Assembly: GCA_022487185.1 (NCBI GenBank)
Contig: JAKVJE010000002.1
Coordinates: forward strand, 1-62,208
Source of the DNA: Microbacteriaceae bacterium
GTDB taxonomy: Bacteria > Actinomycetota > Actinomycetes > Actinomycetales > Microbacteriaceae
DNA length: 62,208 bases
Direction of reading: 5' to 3'
Made by a program: the position numbers and the translations under genes
In this document: one piece after another, positions 49,254-57,460 of the stretch
How positions within the stretch are numbered: the stretch's first letter is position 1
Layout: the number at the start of each line of letters is the position of its first letter
Notes under the pieces: generated by a model
The model's database searches: none
Seen by the model: the letters and a program-made list of their open reading frames with translations, nothing else
Told to the model about the DNA's origin: nothing

Positions 49254-50795
49254 ATGCCCGCATTCTCATCACTTTCTGAACGCCTGACCGCCACCTTCGC
49301 GCATCTGCGCGGCAAGGGGCGGCTCACCGCAGCCGACATCGATAGCACCGTTCGGGAGATCCGTCGGGCATTGCTCGATGCGGATGTGGCCCTGGAGGTC
49401 GTGAAGGCCTTCACCGCCGCGATCCGCACCCGGGCCCTCGGCAAAGAGGTCAGCGAGGCACTCAACCCCGCTCAGCAGGTCGTCAAGATCGTCGATGAGG
49501 AGCTGGTCTCGGTCCTCGGCGGCAGTACCCGTCGCCTGCATCTGGCGAAGGTTCCGCCGACGGTGATCCTGTTGGCCGGCCTCCAGGGTGCCGGGAAGAC
49601 CACGCTCGCGGGCAAGCTCGGCCGGGCGCTCGCGGCAGAAGGGCACACCCCGCTGCTGGCGGCCTGCGATCTGCAGCGACCGGATGCGGTCACCCAGCTC
49701 CGTGTGATCGGGGAGCAGGCCGGCGTTCCGGTCTTTGCGCCGGAACCCGGCAACGGGGTGGGGGATCCCGTCCGGGTGGCCCGCGACGCGGTCGTCGAGG
49801 CCGGTGCCAAGCAATACGACGTGGTAATCGTCGATACCGCGGGTCGGCTGGGTGTCGATGCGGAGCTGATGGATCAGGCGAAGCGTATCCGCGAGGCGGT
49901 GCAGCCCGATGAGGTTCTCTTCGTCATCGATGCGATGACCGGGCAGGATGCGGCGGCGACGGCCCGGGCGTTCCGCGACGGAGTCGGACTGACCGGCGTT
50001 GTCCTGTCGAAACTGGACGGCGACACCAGGGGCGGTGCGGCACTCTCCGTTGTCTCGGTCACGGGCGCACCGATTCTGTATGCGTCGACGGGGGAGGGAC
50101 TCGACGATTTCGAGGTGTTCCACCCGGACCGGATGTCCCGCCGAATCCTCGACATGGGCGATGTCCTCTCTCTGATCGAGGAGGCCCAGCGGCACTTCGA
50201 TGAGGAACAGGCTCGGGCCGCCGCAGAGAAGATCGCCAAGGACCAGTTCACCCTGGACGACTTCCTCACCCAGCTTCAGCAGATCAAGGGCAGCGGAGCC
50301 CTGCAGAAGATGCTTCAGATGATGCCCGGGGCCGGCCAGATGCGTCAGGCGATCTCACAGATCGACGACCGGGAGATCGCCCGGACGGAGGCGATTATCC
50401 AGTCGATGACTCCGGCGGAGCGCCAGAACGCAAAGCTGATCAACGGGTCTCGCCGGCTGCGAATCGCCAAGGGATCGGGGACGACCGTCGAGAAGGTCAA
50501 CCAGCTCTTGAAGCGTTTTGAGGATGCTTCGAAGATGATGCGCAAGATGTCGCATGGGGGAATGCCGCAGGTCCCTGGGATGCCTGCGATTGGGCACGGC
50601 GGACGCAAATCTGTTCGGAAGGCCGCGAAGCAGAAGCGTGGCCGCAGCGGGAATCCGGCGAAGCGGGCCGCACAGGAGGCGCGTTTGCGGGAGCAGCATT
50701 CTGGGCCCGCTACGGGTTCTTCCTTTGGCGGGAGCCCCGACCTGGATGCGCTGAAGGATCTCCCGGGTCTGGGTGGCCTCTTCCGCCAGGACTGA
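49254..50795 (+). CDS. ffh: Signal recognition particle protein Ffh
   Basis: 513 residues. N-G domain: VPPTVILLAGLQGAGKTTLA (G1, about 105), ACDLQRPDAVTQLRVIGEQA (G2), IVDTAGRLGVDAELM (G3), LSKLDGDTRGGAALS (G4) and STGEGLDDFEVFHPDRM (G5). The Met-rich M domain (about 320-440) has MLQMMPGAGQMRQAI, then NGSRRLRIAKGSGTTVEKVN with the 4.5S RNA-binding SGT and FEDASKMMRKMSHGGM. SD GAGGAAGAG. It diverges from mutY by 58 nt. No SRP RNA gene is visible in the window. Confidence 0.98.
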   Translation: MPAFSSLSERLTATFAHLRGKGRLTAADIDSTVREIRRALLDADVALEVVKAFTAAIRTRALGKEVSEALNPAQQVVKIVDEELVSVLGGSTRRLHLAKVPPTVILLAGLQGAGKTTLAGKLGRALAAEGHTPLLAACDLQRPDAVTQLRVIGEQAGVPVFAPEPGNGVGDPVRVARDAVVEAGAKQYDVVIVDTAGRLGVDAELMDQAKRIREAVQPDEVLFVIDAMTGQDAAATARAFRDGVGLTGVVLSKLDGDTRGGAALSVVSVTGAPILYASTGEGLDDFEVFHPDRMSRRILDMGDVLSLIEEAQRHFDEEQARAAAEKIAKDQFTLDDFLTQLQQIKGSGALQKMLQMMPGAGQMRQAISQIDDREIARTEAIIQSMTPAERQNAKLINGSRRLRIAKGSGTTVEKVNQLLKRFEDASKMMRKMSHGGMPQVPGMPAIGHGGRKSVRKAAKQKRGRSGNPAKRAAQEARLREQHSGPATGSSFGGSPDLDALKDLPGLGGLFRQD

Positions 50796-50804
50796 GGGGG
50801 GGCC

Positions 50805-51938
50805 TCATATTCCAGCCGGGCGCTCCGTCTCGAATTCTGTCAGGAGGGAGTCAACAACCTGCTCGGGGCCGCATCCGGGGGTACTTGCGACGTGGAGCTG
50901 CCGTTGGTAGCTGGCTCCGCTGTGCAACAGGGTGTCGACCCGGCGGAGTTCGTCGGCGCATCCCAGTTCCTCGGAGAGCGGCTCGAGCCGGCTGAGAAGG
51001 GTGGAAATCTCTTCGACGACGGGGGCCTCGGAATTGTCCGGCCCCGTGATGATGTCTGCGGCGAGGCCGTACCGGCAGGCCCGCCATTTGTTTTCTTGGA
51101 TGTGCCATCTCGGGAGCCGTGTGAGCGGCGTCCCGGTGGTGAGAGACCGTCGGGTTTCGACCACCAGGCACTGTGTGAGGGCAGCCAGTGCCCCGATTTC
51201 GTACAGGGTGGGGAGACCGTCGCAGATGCGCGATTCGACGGTGCCAAACCCAGGGGAGGGACGCACATCGTAGCGAAGCTCGTTGACGTGCTCCACGACT
51301 CCGGTCTGGAACTCGTCGGCGACGAAACGTTCGTAGGCCTCCCAATCGGGCAGCTCCGGCGGGATTCCGGCGGTGGGGAGCTGCTGGAACATCATGGAGC
51401 GGTTGGAGGCGTATCCGGTGAGCCGTCCATCCCACCAGGGGCTGGAGGCCGAGAGCGCCTGAAGGTGCGGTTGGTAGCGCAGGAGTTGCTCGACGATTGG
51501 CAGTGCGGCGTCCTGGCGGTCCACGCCGACATGGACGTGAACACCGTAGATCAGCATCTGACGGCCCCACCACTGGGTCCGATCGATCAGCCGGCGATAG
51601 CGATCATTCTGCGTGTAGGGCTGTGCCGCAGCGGACTCAAAGGGGTGGGTTCCCGCGCAGAACAGGCCCACATGTGCCGGGGAGACCCGGCGGAGCAGGG
51701 CGCTGAGCTCATGGAGCTGCGTGAGCGCCGAGGGGATCGTGTGATGTACCCCGGTGACGAGTTCAACGGTGTTCTGGAGAAGCTCCCGGTGGATGTGCGG
51801 GGCCTGAGGCGTGCCCGCGACGGCCTCGAGGAGCGTGTGCGCCTCTGGAACGAGTCGTCGCGTGCGGCGGTCGACGAGTCCGAGCTCCCATTCAATCCCA
51901 ACGGTCCCCAATTCGGAGTCGGCAAAGGTGAGTTCCAT
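50805..51938 (-). CDS. Carboxylate-amine ligase, YbdK/GCS2 family (glutamate-cysteine ligase-like)
   Basis: 377 residues. [20 protein letters not shown] (ATP/Mg site), [35 protein letters not shown] and [20 protein letters not shown] are the family landmarks. YbdK proteins catalyse weak gamma-glutamyl-cysteine formation; in actinobacteria they are not the main route to low-molecular-weight thiols (mycothiol). ATG 51938 follows TAGTCT (51945-51950, minus) by six nucleotides, without an SD. It runs opposite to the flanking ffh and rpsP and ends 9 nt from ffh. Confidence 0.92.
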   Translation of the reverse strand: MELTFADSELGTVGIEWELGLVDRRTRRLVPEAHTLLEAVAGTPQAPHIHRELLQNTVELVTGVHHTIPSALTQLHELSALLRRVSPAHVGLFCAGTHPFESAAAQPYTQNDRYRRLIDRTQWWGRQMLIYGVHVHVGVDRQDAALPIVEQLLRYQPHLQALSASSPWWDGRLTGYASNRSMMFQQLPTAGIPPELPDWEAYERFVADEFQTGVVEHVNELRYDVRPSPGFGTVESRICDGLPTLYEIGALAALTQCLVVETRRSLTTGTPLTRLPRWHIQENKWRACRYGLAADIITGPDNSEAPVVEEISTLLSRLEPLSEELGCADELRRVDTLLHSGASYQRQLHVASTPGCGPEQVVDSLLTEFETERPAGI

Positions 51939-52067
51939 AGACCGAGACTACTGGAGTGTCCCCGGAGTCTTCTGTTTTGTGGCAGAATAGTGTGCTGGTA
52001 TCCGCATCTGTTCGCCCCTCTCATGCGATCTGGATGCGACCGTTCAGCATCATCGGTTCGACGACCC

Positions 52068-52086
52068 CACTCGGCAGACCGAGGTG
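52068..52086 (+). promoter_or_regulatory. Small hairpin in the rpsP leader
   Basis: CTCGG (52070-52074) and CCGAG (52079-52083) pair around CAGA; two more pairs form with a bulged G. It ends 15 nt before the SD. A possible r-protein control element, weakly supported. A -10-like TAGTGT is at 51988-51993. Confidence 0.3.
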
Positions 52087-52109
52087 CGTACGTAACTAAC
52101 AGGAGAATT

Positions 52110-52499
52110 GTGTCTGTCAAGATCCGTTTGGCCCGCTTCGGGAAGATCCACGCCCCGCAGTACCGTGTGGTTGTCGTAGATTCTCGCAAGAAGCGCAATG
52201 GGCGCTTCATCGAGGAGGTCGGCCGCTACGCCCCGACCCAGGAGCCTTCGTTTGTCGAGATCGCTTCCGAGCGTGTGCAGTATTGGCTGTCGGTGGGTGC
52301 GCAGCCGAGTGACCAGGTACACCGCCTGCTGGAGCTGACTGGCGACTGGGCGACCTTCACCGGTGAGGGGTCGCCCGAGGGGTCGTTGAAGAAGCCCGAA
52401 CCCAAGCCCGAGTATGTGCGCGACGAGAACAAGAAGTCCGTCGTCATCCCGACTCAGAAGAAGGCTGCGGAGCCCGCGGCCGACGCCGAGCAGGAGTAG
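52110..52499 (+). CDS. rpsP: 30S ribosomal protein S16
   Basis: 129 residues. [40 protein letters not shown] and [20 protein letters not shown] are diagnostic. The C-terminal extension after residue 90 is lysine/glutamate-rich ([21 protein letters not shown], in its main part), as in other actinobacterial S16. GTG start with SD AGGAG. It heads the rpsP-khpA-rimM-trmD cluster. Confidence 0.97.
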   Translation: MSVKIRLARFGKIHAPQYRVVVVDSRKKRNGRFIEEVGRYAPTQEPSFVEIASERVQYWLSVGAQPSDQVHRLLELTGDWATFTGEGSPEGSLKKPEPKPEYVRDENKKSVVIPTQKKAAEPAADAEQE

Positions 52500-52502
52500 T
52501 TC

Positions 52503-52739
52503 ATGTTGGACGGCGCTGTGGAACATCTCGTCAGGGGCATTGTGGACGCCCCTGACGAGGTCTCCGTCTCTTCTCGCTCCGGTGGGAGGGGAGACGTGAT
52601 CGAGGTTCGCGTCGCGCCGTCCGATCTCGGTCGGGTCATCGGCCGTGGGGGGCGTACCGCAGGAGCCCTCCGAACGGTTGTGAACGCGCTGTCTGAGCAT
52701 CGACGGGTTCGTGTGAACATCGTCGATACTGACGCGTAG
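52503..52739 (+). CDS. khpA: KH-domain RNA-binding protein KhpA
   Basis: 78 residues, a lone type-II KH domain. VEHLVRGIVDAPDEVSV, IEVRVAPSDLGRVIGRGGRT with the GxxG loop GRGG, and AGALRTVVNALSEHRRVRVN. In other bacteria KhpA pairs with KhpB/EloR and binds many RNAs. It lies three nucleotides after rpsP and its stop abuts the rimM start. Confidence 0.94.
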   Translation: MLDGAVEHLVRGIVDAPDEVSVSSRSGGRGDVIEVRVAPSDLGRVIGRGGRTAGALRTVVNALSEHRRVRVNIVDTDA

Positions 52740-53342
52740 ATGCGGCTGCGTATCGGCCGCCTCACGAAACCTCATGGGCTCAAAGGCGGCGTCAAGATCG
52801 AGCTCTCTACCGATGAGCCGGCCCGCCGCTTTGCGACTGGAGCGGTTCTCAATCTTCAGGTCCCGGAGTCCTCTCCCTGGTTCGGAAAGCATCTGACGGT
52901 CAAGGAGCTCCGCTGGTACAACGGCAAGCCGGTGGTCTTCTTCAAGGAAGTTCCGGATCGGACGGTCGCCGAGACTGTGGTTCGCGCCATCCTGACCATT
53001 GAGCAGGCCGAGGATGAGCTTCCCGCCGAACCGGATACCTGGTATGACCATCAGCTTGTGGGACTCACCGCCGTGCGGCGAGGCGTCGCGGTGGGCCAGG
53101 TCATCGGCGTGGAGCATCTGCCCGCACAGGATCTGCTCACGATCCGGACTTCGCATGGCTCGGTCTTTCTTCCGCTGGTGAAGAATTTTGTCTCGGGGGT
53201 GGACCTCACTGCGAAGACACTTACCATCACGCCTCCGGGCGGCCTGTTCGAACCGGCCGATGATGGCAGTGGCGAGGTTCAGCCGCCGGAACTCCTGGAC
53301 ATCGCCCCGGAGCCGGAAGGCGATGGGCCGGACCAGGCCTAA
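52740..53342 (+). CDS. rimM: Ribosome maturation factor RimM
   Basis: 200 residues. N-terminal RimM barrel: LRIGRLTKPHGLKGGVKIEL, and WYNGKPVVFFKEVPDRTVAE. The PRC barrel is from EDELPAEPDTWYDHQLVGLT to LLTIRTSHGSVFLPLV. The C-terminal tail is acidic. It assists 30S head assembly around S19. ATG directly abuts the khpA stop; trmD follows after 20 nt. Confidence 0.95.
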   Translation: MRLRIGRLTKPHGLKGGVKIELSTDEPARRFATGAVLNLQVPESSPWFGKHLTVKELRWYNGKPVVFFKEVPDRTVAETVVRAILTIEQAEDELPAEPDTWYDHQLVGLTAVRRGVAVGQVIGVEHLPAQDLLTIRTSHGSVFLPLVKNFVSGVDLTAKTLTITPPGGLFEPADDGSGEVQPPELLDIAPEPEGDGPDQA

Positions 53343-53362
53343 CCTGAGCACGAGGAGCGGCA

Positions 53363-54067
53363 ATGCGTATCGACGTCATCACCATCTTCCCGGAGTATTT
53401 TGCGCCCCTCAGGCTATCGCTGCTCGGGCGGGCGATTGAGCGGGGCCGGATTGACCTCCGGCTGCATCAGCTCAGAGATTGGGCACATGACCCGCATCAC
53501 AGCGTCGATGATTCTCCTGCCGGGGGCGGTCCAGGCATGGTCATGACGCCCGGACCGTGGGGGCAGGCCCTCGATGAGGTGGCGGGGGAGGATCGTCCCA
53601 CCATTGTCTTCACGACCCCTGCCGGAGAAGTCTTCCGGCAGCACACCGCCCAGGAGCTTTCGTCGGTCGAGCGGCTGGTGTTGTGCTGCGGTCGCTTCGA
53701 GGGGATCGACCAGCGGGTCATCGACTATGCGAGCACCCTCGGACCGGTGCGAGAGCTGAGCATCGGGGATTATGTCCTGGCTGGGGGAGAAGCCGCCGCC
53801 TTGGTCATGGTTGAGGCCGTCGGGCGGTTGCTGCCGGGGGTCCTGGGAAACCCGGACTCCCTCACGGAGGAATCGCATAACCGAGGTCTTCTCGAACATC
53901 CCGCATACACGAAGCCGGCGATCTGGCGTGGGCGGTCGGTTCCTGAGGTACTGCTGAGCGGTGACCACGGTGCGGTCGATGCCTGGCGGCATGCACAGAG
54001 CGTTGAGCGTACCCGGAGGGTGCGCCCTGATCTCCTCCCGCCCCCGCCGGAGCAACCATGTCAGTGA
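53363..54067 (+). CDS. trmD: tRNA (guanine37-N1)-methyltransferase TrmD
   Basis: 234 residues. [60 protein letters not shown] (SAM knot) and [20 protein letters not shown] are the diagnostic trefoil-knot elements. It makes m1G37 in tRNAs reading CNN codons, preventing frameshifting. SD GAGGAG. Its end overlaps the next gene by ten nucleotides. Confidence 0.97.
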   Translation: MRIDVITIFPEYFAPLRLSLLGRAIERGRIDLRLHQLRDWAHDPHHSVDDSPAGGGPGMVMTPGPWGQALDEVAGEDRPTIVFTTPAGEVFRQHTAQELSSVERLVLCCGRFEGIDQRVIDYASTLGPVRELSIGDYVLAGGEAAALVMVEAVGRLLPGVLGNPDSLTEESHNRGLLEHPAYTKPAIWRGRSVPEVLLSGDHGAVDAWRHAQSVERTRRVRPDLLPPPPEQPCQ

Positions 54068-54798
54068 GGAGGGGGCATCGCCCCACCGTAACCATCGTCG
54101 ATGCGGCGGTATCTCGGGTACTCGATCCCGACTATGCCGCCTACCGGTCGCGACAGTCGGGGAACCTGATGACCCGGCTGCGCAGGCAGGGGTGGATGGT
54201 GCGCTGGGTTCCTGCGGAGGAGTCCCGTCGCGCCGTCTTGCGGGCGGCGCTGGACGGCACCGATGCACTGGTGTTGGGCGGGGGCGAAGATATCGATCCC
54301 CTCCGTTACGGAGGCCGGGCGGGGTATGTCCGGGAGTCTGCGCATCTCCCGCTGGCGGACGGACGGCAGATGACCCTGGTGCAACTGGCGGCCCGTCGCA
54401 GGATCCCGGTACTGGGGATCTGCCGGGGGATGCAGATCATCAACGTGGCTTTCGGCGGGACGCTCATCCCGGACCTGGGGGAGCGAACGATCCATGAGAA
54501 TTTCGGGGCACCTCTGGCCAATGCGATCAGTCTCCACCAGGTGCAGATCCTCGGGGGATCGCGCCTGGGGTCTGCGCTTTCTTCTGGAGGGCCTCTCGTG
54601 GTGGCGAGTGGGCACCACCAGGCGGTGGGGAGGCCAGGGGCGGGCCTCCGCGTGGTGGCCGCGGCCCCCGACGGGGTCGCGGAAGCCATTGAGCACGAGT
54701 CGCTTCCGGTCTTCGGGGTGCAGTGGCATCCCGAATCGGCGGCGCAGGGGGCGGCTCAGCTGGATGCGCTCTCGTCCCTCTTGCGCCGCGCCCGCTGA
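54058..54798 (+). CDS. Class I glutamine-amidotransferase-like hydrolase (peptidase C26, PuuD-like)
   Basis: 246 residues. The nucleophile motif is [17 protein letters not shown] with Cys near 122, oxyanion [13 protein letters not shown] near 75, and His/Glu in [13 protein letters not shown] near 223. PuuD-type enzymes hydrolyse gamma-glutamyl amides such as gamma-glutamyl-GABA. A true substrate cannot be assigned. It is inserted between trmD and rplS, which are normally adjacent, and overlaps trmD by ten nucleotides, so it is co-transcribed with ribosome genes. Confidence 0.92.
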   Translation: MSVRRGHRPTVTIVDAAVSRVLDPDYAAYRSRQSGNLMTRLRRQGWMVRWVPAEESRRAVLRAALDGTDALVLGGGEDIDPLRYGGRAGYVRESAHLPLADGRQMTLVQLAARRRIPVLGICRGMQIINVAFGGTLIPDLGERTIHENFGAPLANAISLHQVQILGGSRLGSALSSGGPLVVASGHHQAVGRPGAGLRVVAAAPDGVAEAIEHESLPVFGVQWHPESAAQGAAQLDALSSLLRRAR

Positions 54799-54804
54799 AT
54801 TGAA

Positions 54805-54834
54805 TTGCGGCTCGATGCCTCCACTGCGTATACT
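54805..54834 (+). promoter_or_regulatory. rplS promoter
   Basis: TTGCGG (54805-54810), 18-nt spacer, TATACT (54829-54834). The start near 54841 gives a 95-nt leader. Confidence 0.6.
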
Positions 54835-54840
54835 TGAACT

Positions 54841-54935
54841 TTGTGCCCGGCATTTGTCTGCCGTAGGGGAGTCCCGGGCCGCTGACTGTTCAACCTGGAG
54901 TAGGTGACCTGCGGCACCTAGAGAGCGATTTTCTT
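54841..54935 (+). promoter_or_regulatory. Structured leader of rplS
   Basis: Two mutually exclusive stems share bases: CGGCA/TGCCG (54848-54852 with 54859-54863) and GCCCGG/CCGGGC (54845-54850 with 54874-54879). A separate hairpin TAGGTG/CACCTA (54901-54906 with 54915-54920) precedes a weak RBS (GAGAG). This suggests translational feedback by L19, unproven. Confidence 0.45.
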
Positions 54936-55277
54936 ATGCAGACCCTTGACGCCGTTGATGCGGCATCGCTTCGTAGCGACGTTCCTGACTTCCGTGTGGG
55001 TGACACCGTCAAGGTGCACGTCAACATCATCGAGGGCAGCCGGAGCCGTGTCCAGGTCTTCCAGGGCATCGTACTCAAGCGCCAGGGAGACGGTGTGCGC
55101 GAGACGTTCACCGTCCGGAAGATCAGCTTCCAGGTCGGTGTCGAGCGCACCTTCCCCGTTCATTCTCCGGTGATTGATCACATCGAGATCGTCAGCCGCG
55201 GGCATGTCCGCCGCGCCAAGCTGTACTACCTGCGTGACCTCCGGGGGAAGGCCGCGCGCATCCGCGAAAAGCGCTGA
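54936..55277 (+). CDS. rplS: 50S ribosomal protein L19
   Basis: 113 residues. [60 protein letters not shown] and [20 protein letters not shown] are diagnostic. It lies at the 30S-50S interface. The RBS is weak (GAGAG 13 nt upstream), and the leader is structured. lepB starts three nucleotides after the stop. Confidence 0.97.
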   Translation: MQTLDAVDAASLRSDVPDFRVGDTVKVHVNIIEGSRSRVQVFQGIVLKRQGDGVRETFTVRKISFQVGVERTFPVHSPVIDHIEIVSRGHVRRAKLYYLRDLRGKAARIREKR

Positions 55278-55280
55278 CAG

Positions 55281-55946
55281 GTGCCCGGTCGCCGGGCGCG
55301 TCACGCGGACGTGGCGGCGCCGAAGCGCCACCGCTGGTGGTTCTGGCTCATTGAGCTGGTTCTCATCGTCTTCCTCGCGAAGGTTGTCTCCTGGGGGGTC
55401 ACGTCGTTTCTCGTGCAGCCGTTCGTTATTCCTTCCGGCTCGATGGAACAGACGCTCGACGTGGGTGATCGTATTCTCGTCAATAAGCTCACTTCTGCCG
55501 TTTCTGGGTATCACCGTGGAGACATCGTGGTGTTTCGAGATCCGGGGAATTGGCTTGCCGGCGAGGTCTCCAATGCCGGCGACAACGAGTACCTCGTCAA
55601 GCGCATCATCGGTCTTCCCGGGGACCGTGTGAGCTGCCGGAGCCCGGAGGGACCTCTGCGCGTCAACGGGGTTGCTCTGCACGAGACCTATCTCGCAGAT
55701 GGGGCCTCCCCCTGTAGCGACGGTCGGCTGTTTTCGCGGACAGTGCCCCGAGGGTCTGTGTGGGTGATGGGGGATAACCGGCAGAATTCAGCGGATTCGA
55801 GCGCCCATCAGTCCCTTCCAGGACATGGAGCCGTGCCGGAGTCAGACCTCGTCGGTGCGGTGTTCGCTGTGGTGCTCCCCCTCAATCGATTCCATTTCGT
55901 GTCGAATCCGACGGCCGTCTTTGCAAAGGTCCCGGCAGCGGGGTGA
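55281..55946 (+). CDS. lepB: Signal peptidase I
   Basis: 221 residues. A single N-terminal membrane helix (about 19-43). The catalytic Ser is in PFVIPSGSMEQTL (Ser54) and the general-base Lys in EYLVKRIIGLPGDRV (Lys107); box E is VWVMGDNRQNSADSS. It cleaves signal peptides of Sec and Tat substrates on the outer membrane face. GTG start three nucleotides after rplS; the stop overlaps rnhB by four (GTGA). Confidence 0.96.
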   Translation: MPGRRARHADVAAPKRHRWWFWLIELVLIVFLAKVVSWGVTSFLVQPFVIPSGSMEQTLDVGDRILVNKLTSAVSGYHRGDIVVFRDPGNWLAGEVSNAGDNEYLVKRIIGLPGDRVSCRSPEGPLRVNGVALHETYLADGASPCSDGRLFSRTVPRGSVWVMGDNRQNSADSSAHQSLPGHGAVPESDLVGAVFAVVLPLNRFHFVSNPTAVFAKVPAAG

Positions 55947-56629
55947 CGGTTGCCGATCCGAGTCTCCGTTTCGAGGCGGAGCTTTTTTCCCTGGGCGCGA
56001 CCGCTGTCCTCGGCTGCGATGAGGTGGGGCGTGGAGCCCTGGCCGGGCCGGTCTTCGTCGGGGCATGTGCAGTCCTTCCGGGGGTCCAGCGGTTCCCTGC
56101 CGGACTGCGGGACTCGAAGATGCTCTCGGAGCGGTGCCGGGAAGACTTGATTCCGGAGCTGCGGAGCTGGAGCGCCGCATGGGCAGTGGGGGAGCGTCGT
56201 CCCGATCAGATTGACCGGGACGGAATCGTGCAGTGCCTGTCCCAGTCGGCGGTGGATGCCGTTCGTGCGGTCCTGCTGGCGCTTCCCGCATCTGCCGTGG
56301 CCCGTGTGGCTGTCGTCCTCGATGGCTCGCAAGATTGGCTTTCCCCCGTGTTGCAAGATGCACGGGTGCGGGTCTTTCATCGTCCCAAGGCCGATCGGGA
56401 CTGCGCTTCGGTCTCTGCTGCGAGTGTGCTCGCGAAGGTCTCCCGCGACCATCTGATGGTTCGTGGCGCTCAGACCTGGCCAGGGTATGCATGGGAGCGG
56501 AACAAAGGCTATGGTGCGGCGGCGCATCGGCAGGCCCTCGCCGCACATGGCCCCACGCCCTGGCATCGGAAGACCTGGTTGCATCTCGACGCCCCGGCGC
56601 GGTCGGGAACGTGGAAGAATCGGAACTGA
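55943..56629 (+). CDS. rnhB: Ribonuclease HII
   Basis: 228 residues. The metal ligands are in VLGCDEVGRGALAGPVF (Asp26, Glu27), LDGSQDWLSPVL (Asp near 130) and the catalytic helix PKADRDCASVSAASVLAKVS. WPGYAWERNKGYGAAAHRQA is the RNase HII hallmark for 5'-GRG substrates. It removes ribonucleotides from DNA. GTG start overlapping lepB by four nucleotides. Confidence 0.96.
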   Translation: MTVADPSLRFEAELFSLGATAVLGCDEVGRGALAGPVFVGACAVLPGVQRFPAGLRDSKMLSERCREDLIPELRSWSAAWAVGERRPDQIDRDGIVQCLSQSAVDAVRAVLLALPASAVARVAVVLDGSQDWLSPVLQDARVRVFHRPKADRDCASVSAASVLAKVSRDHLMVRGAQTWPGYAWERNKGYGAAAHRQALAAHGPTPWHRKTWLHLDAPARSGTWKNRN

Positions 56630-56630
56630 C

Positions 56631-56966
56631 ATGGATGCTGACGATTTCGACGATTACGAGCGCGAGGCCGAACTGGCCCTGTACCGCGAGTATCGCGATG
56701 TACTGCACATGTTCAAGTACGTGGTCGAGACCGAACGCCGGTTCTACCTGGCCAACGAGGTTTCTCTGACTCGGAAAGAGTCCGGCAACGATTTCTATTT
56801 CGAGCTCGAGCTCTCCGATGTCTGGGTTTGGGATGTGTACCGATCTGACCGCTTTGCCAAACGAGTTCGGGTACTTTCGTTCAAAGATGTCAATGTCGAA
56901 GAGCTCGCGGATCAGGATCTGGAGCTTCCCGCGGAACTCCAGATCGGCGGAGAGTCCGAGAGCTAA
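56631..56966 (+). CDS. DUF2469 family protein (actinobacterial)
   Basis: 111 residues. DFDDYEREAELALYREYRDV, FKYVVETERRFYLANEV and ELELSDVWVWDVYRSDRFA match this actinobacterial family, which is nearly always adjacent to rnhB and yraN. It is acidic and probably cytosolic. No biochemical function is known. It begins one nucleotide after the rnhB stop. Confidence 0.93.
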   Translation: MDADDFDDYEREAELALYREYRDVLHMFKYVVETERRFYLANEVSLTRKESGNDFYFELELSDVWVWDVYRSDRFAKRVRVLSFKDVNVEELADQDLELPAELQIGGESES

Positions 56967-57037
56967 GCGCCCGTTCATTTCCACCGAACCATGCGGATCG
57001 CTCTTTCCCCATGAGCGCGGTGCACTGCATCTGATCG

Positions 57038-57460
57038 ATGGAGGCCGGAACACCATGGGGCATGGTTTCCTCGACATCATCTTCTGCGTCTTCCTCCCCA
57101 CGGGATCTGTCTCCGGCAGAGCTCGGTCGCTACGGTGAGAATCTGGCAGTTCAAGCGCTTCTGGAACGGGGACTGACCCCGATCGATCGCAATTGGCGAT
57201 GTTCCAGGGGCGAACTCGATCTCGTGGCTCGCGAGGGGAAACGGCTGGTCTTCGTTGAGGTCAAGACCAGGCGCGGCACGCGTCAGGGAGGTCCGGCTGC
57301 CGCGGTGACGCCGGCCAAGGTGTTGCGGCTGCGGCTCCTTGCCGGCGCCTGGCTTCGCGCCCACCCCGGGGAGCGAGCTCAACAGCTCCGGATCGATGTG
57401 ATTGCCATTCTTATCCGGGGAGATCGTGCCGTGCTGCATTACATCGAAGGTGTGGCATGA
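57038..57460 (+). CDS. YraN/UPF0102 family nuclease-fold protein
   Basis: 140 residues. LGRYGENLAVQALLERG, then NWRCSRGELDLVAREGKRLV and FVEVKTRRGTRQGGPAAAV carry the PD-(D/E)XK-like E..D..EVK residues. UPF0102 proteins resemble Holliday-junction resolvases; a role in competence or recombination is suspected since they neighbour yifB and dprA. The start is uncertain: 57038 or ATG 57062 (about eight residues shorter). The stop overlaps yifB by four nucleotides. Confidence 0.9.
   Translation: MEAGTPWGMVSSTSSSASSSPRDLSPAELGRYGENLAVQALLERGLTPIDRNWRCSRGELDLVAREGKRLVFVEVKTRRGTRQGGPAAAVTPAKVLRLRLLAGAWLRAHPGERAQQLRIDVIAILIRGDRAVLHYIEGVA

Noticed and set aside
50892-52109. An open + strand frame running into rpsP, antisense to the YbdK gene.
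   Set aside because: Only the part from GTG 52110 is S16. The upstream part has no family signature and is the mirror of ybdK.
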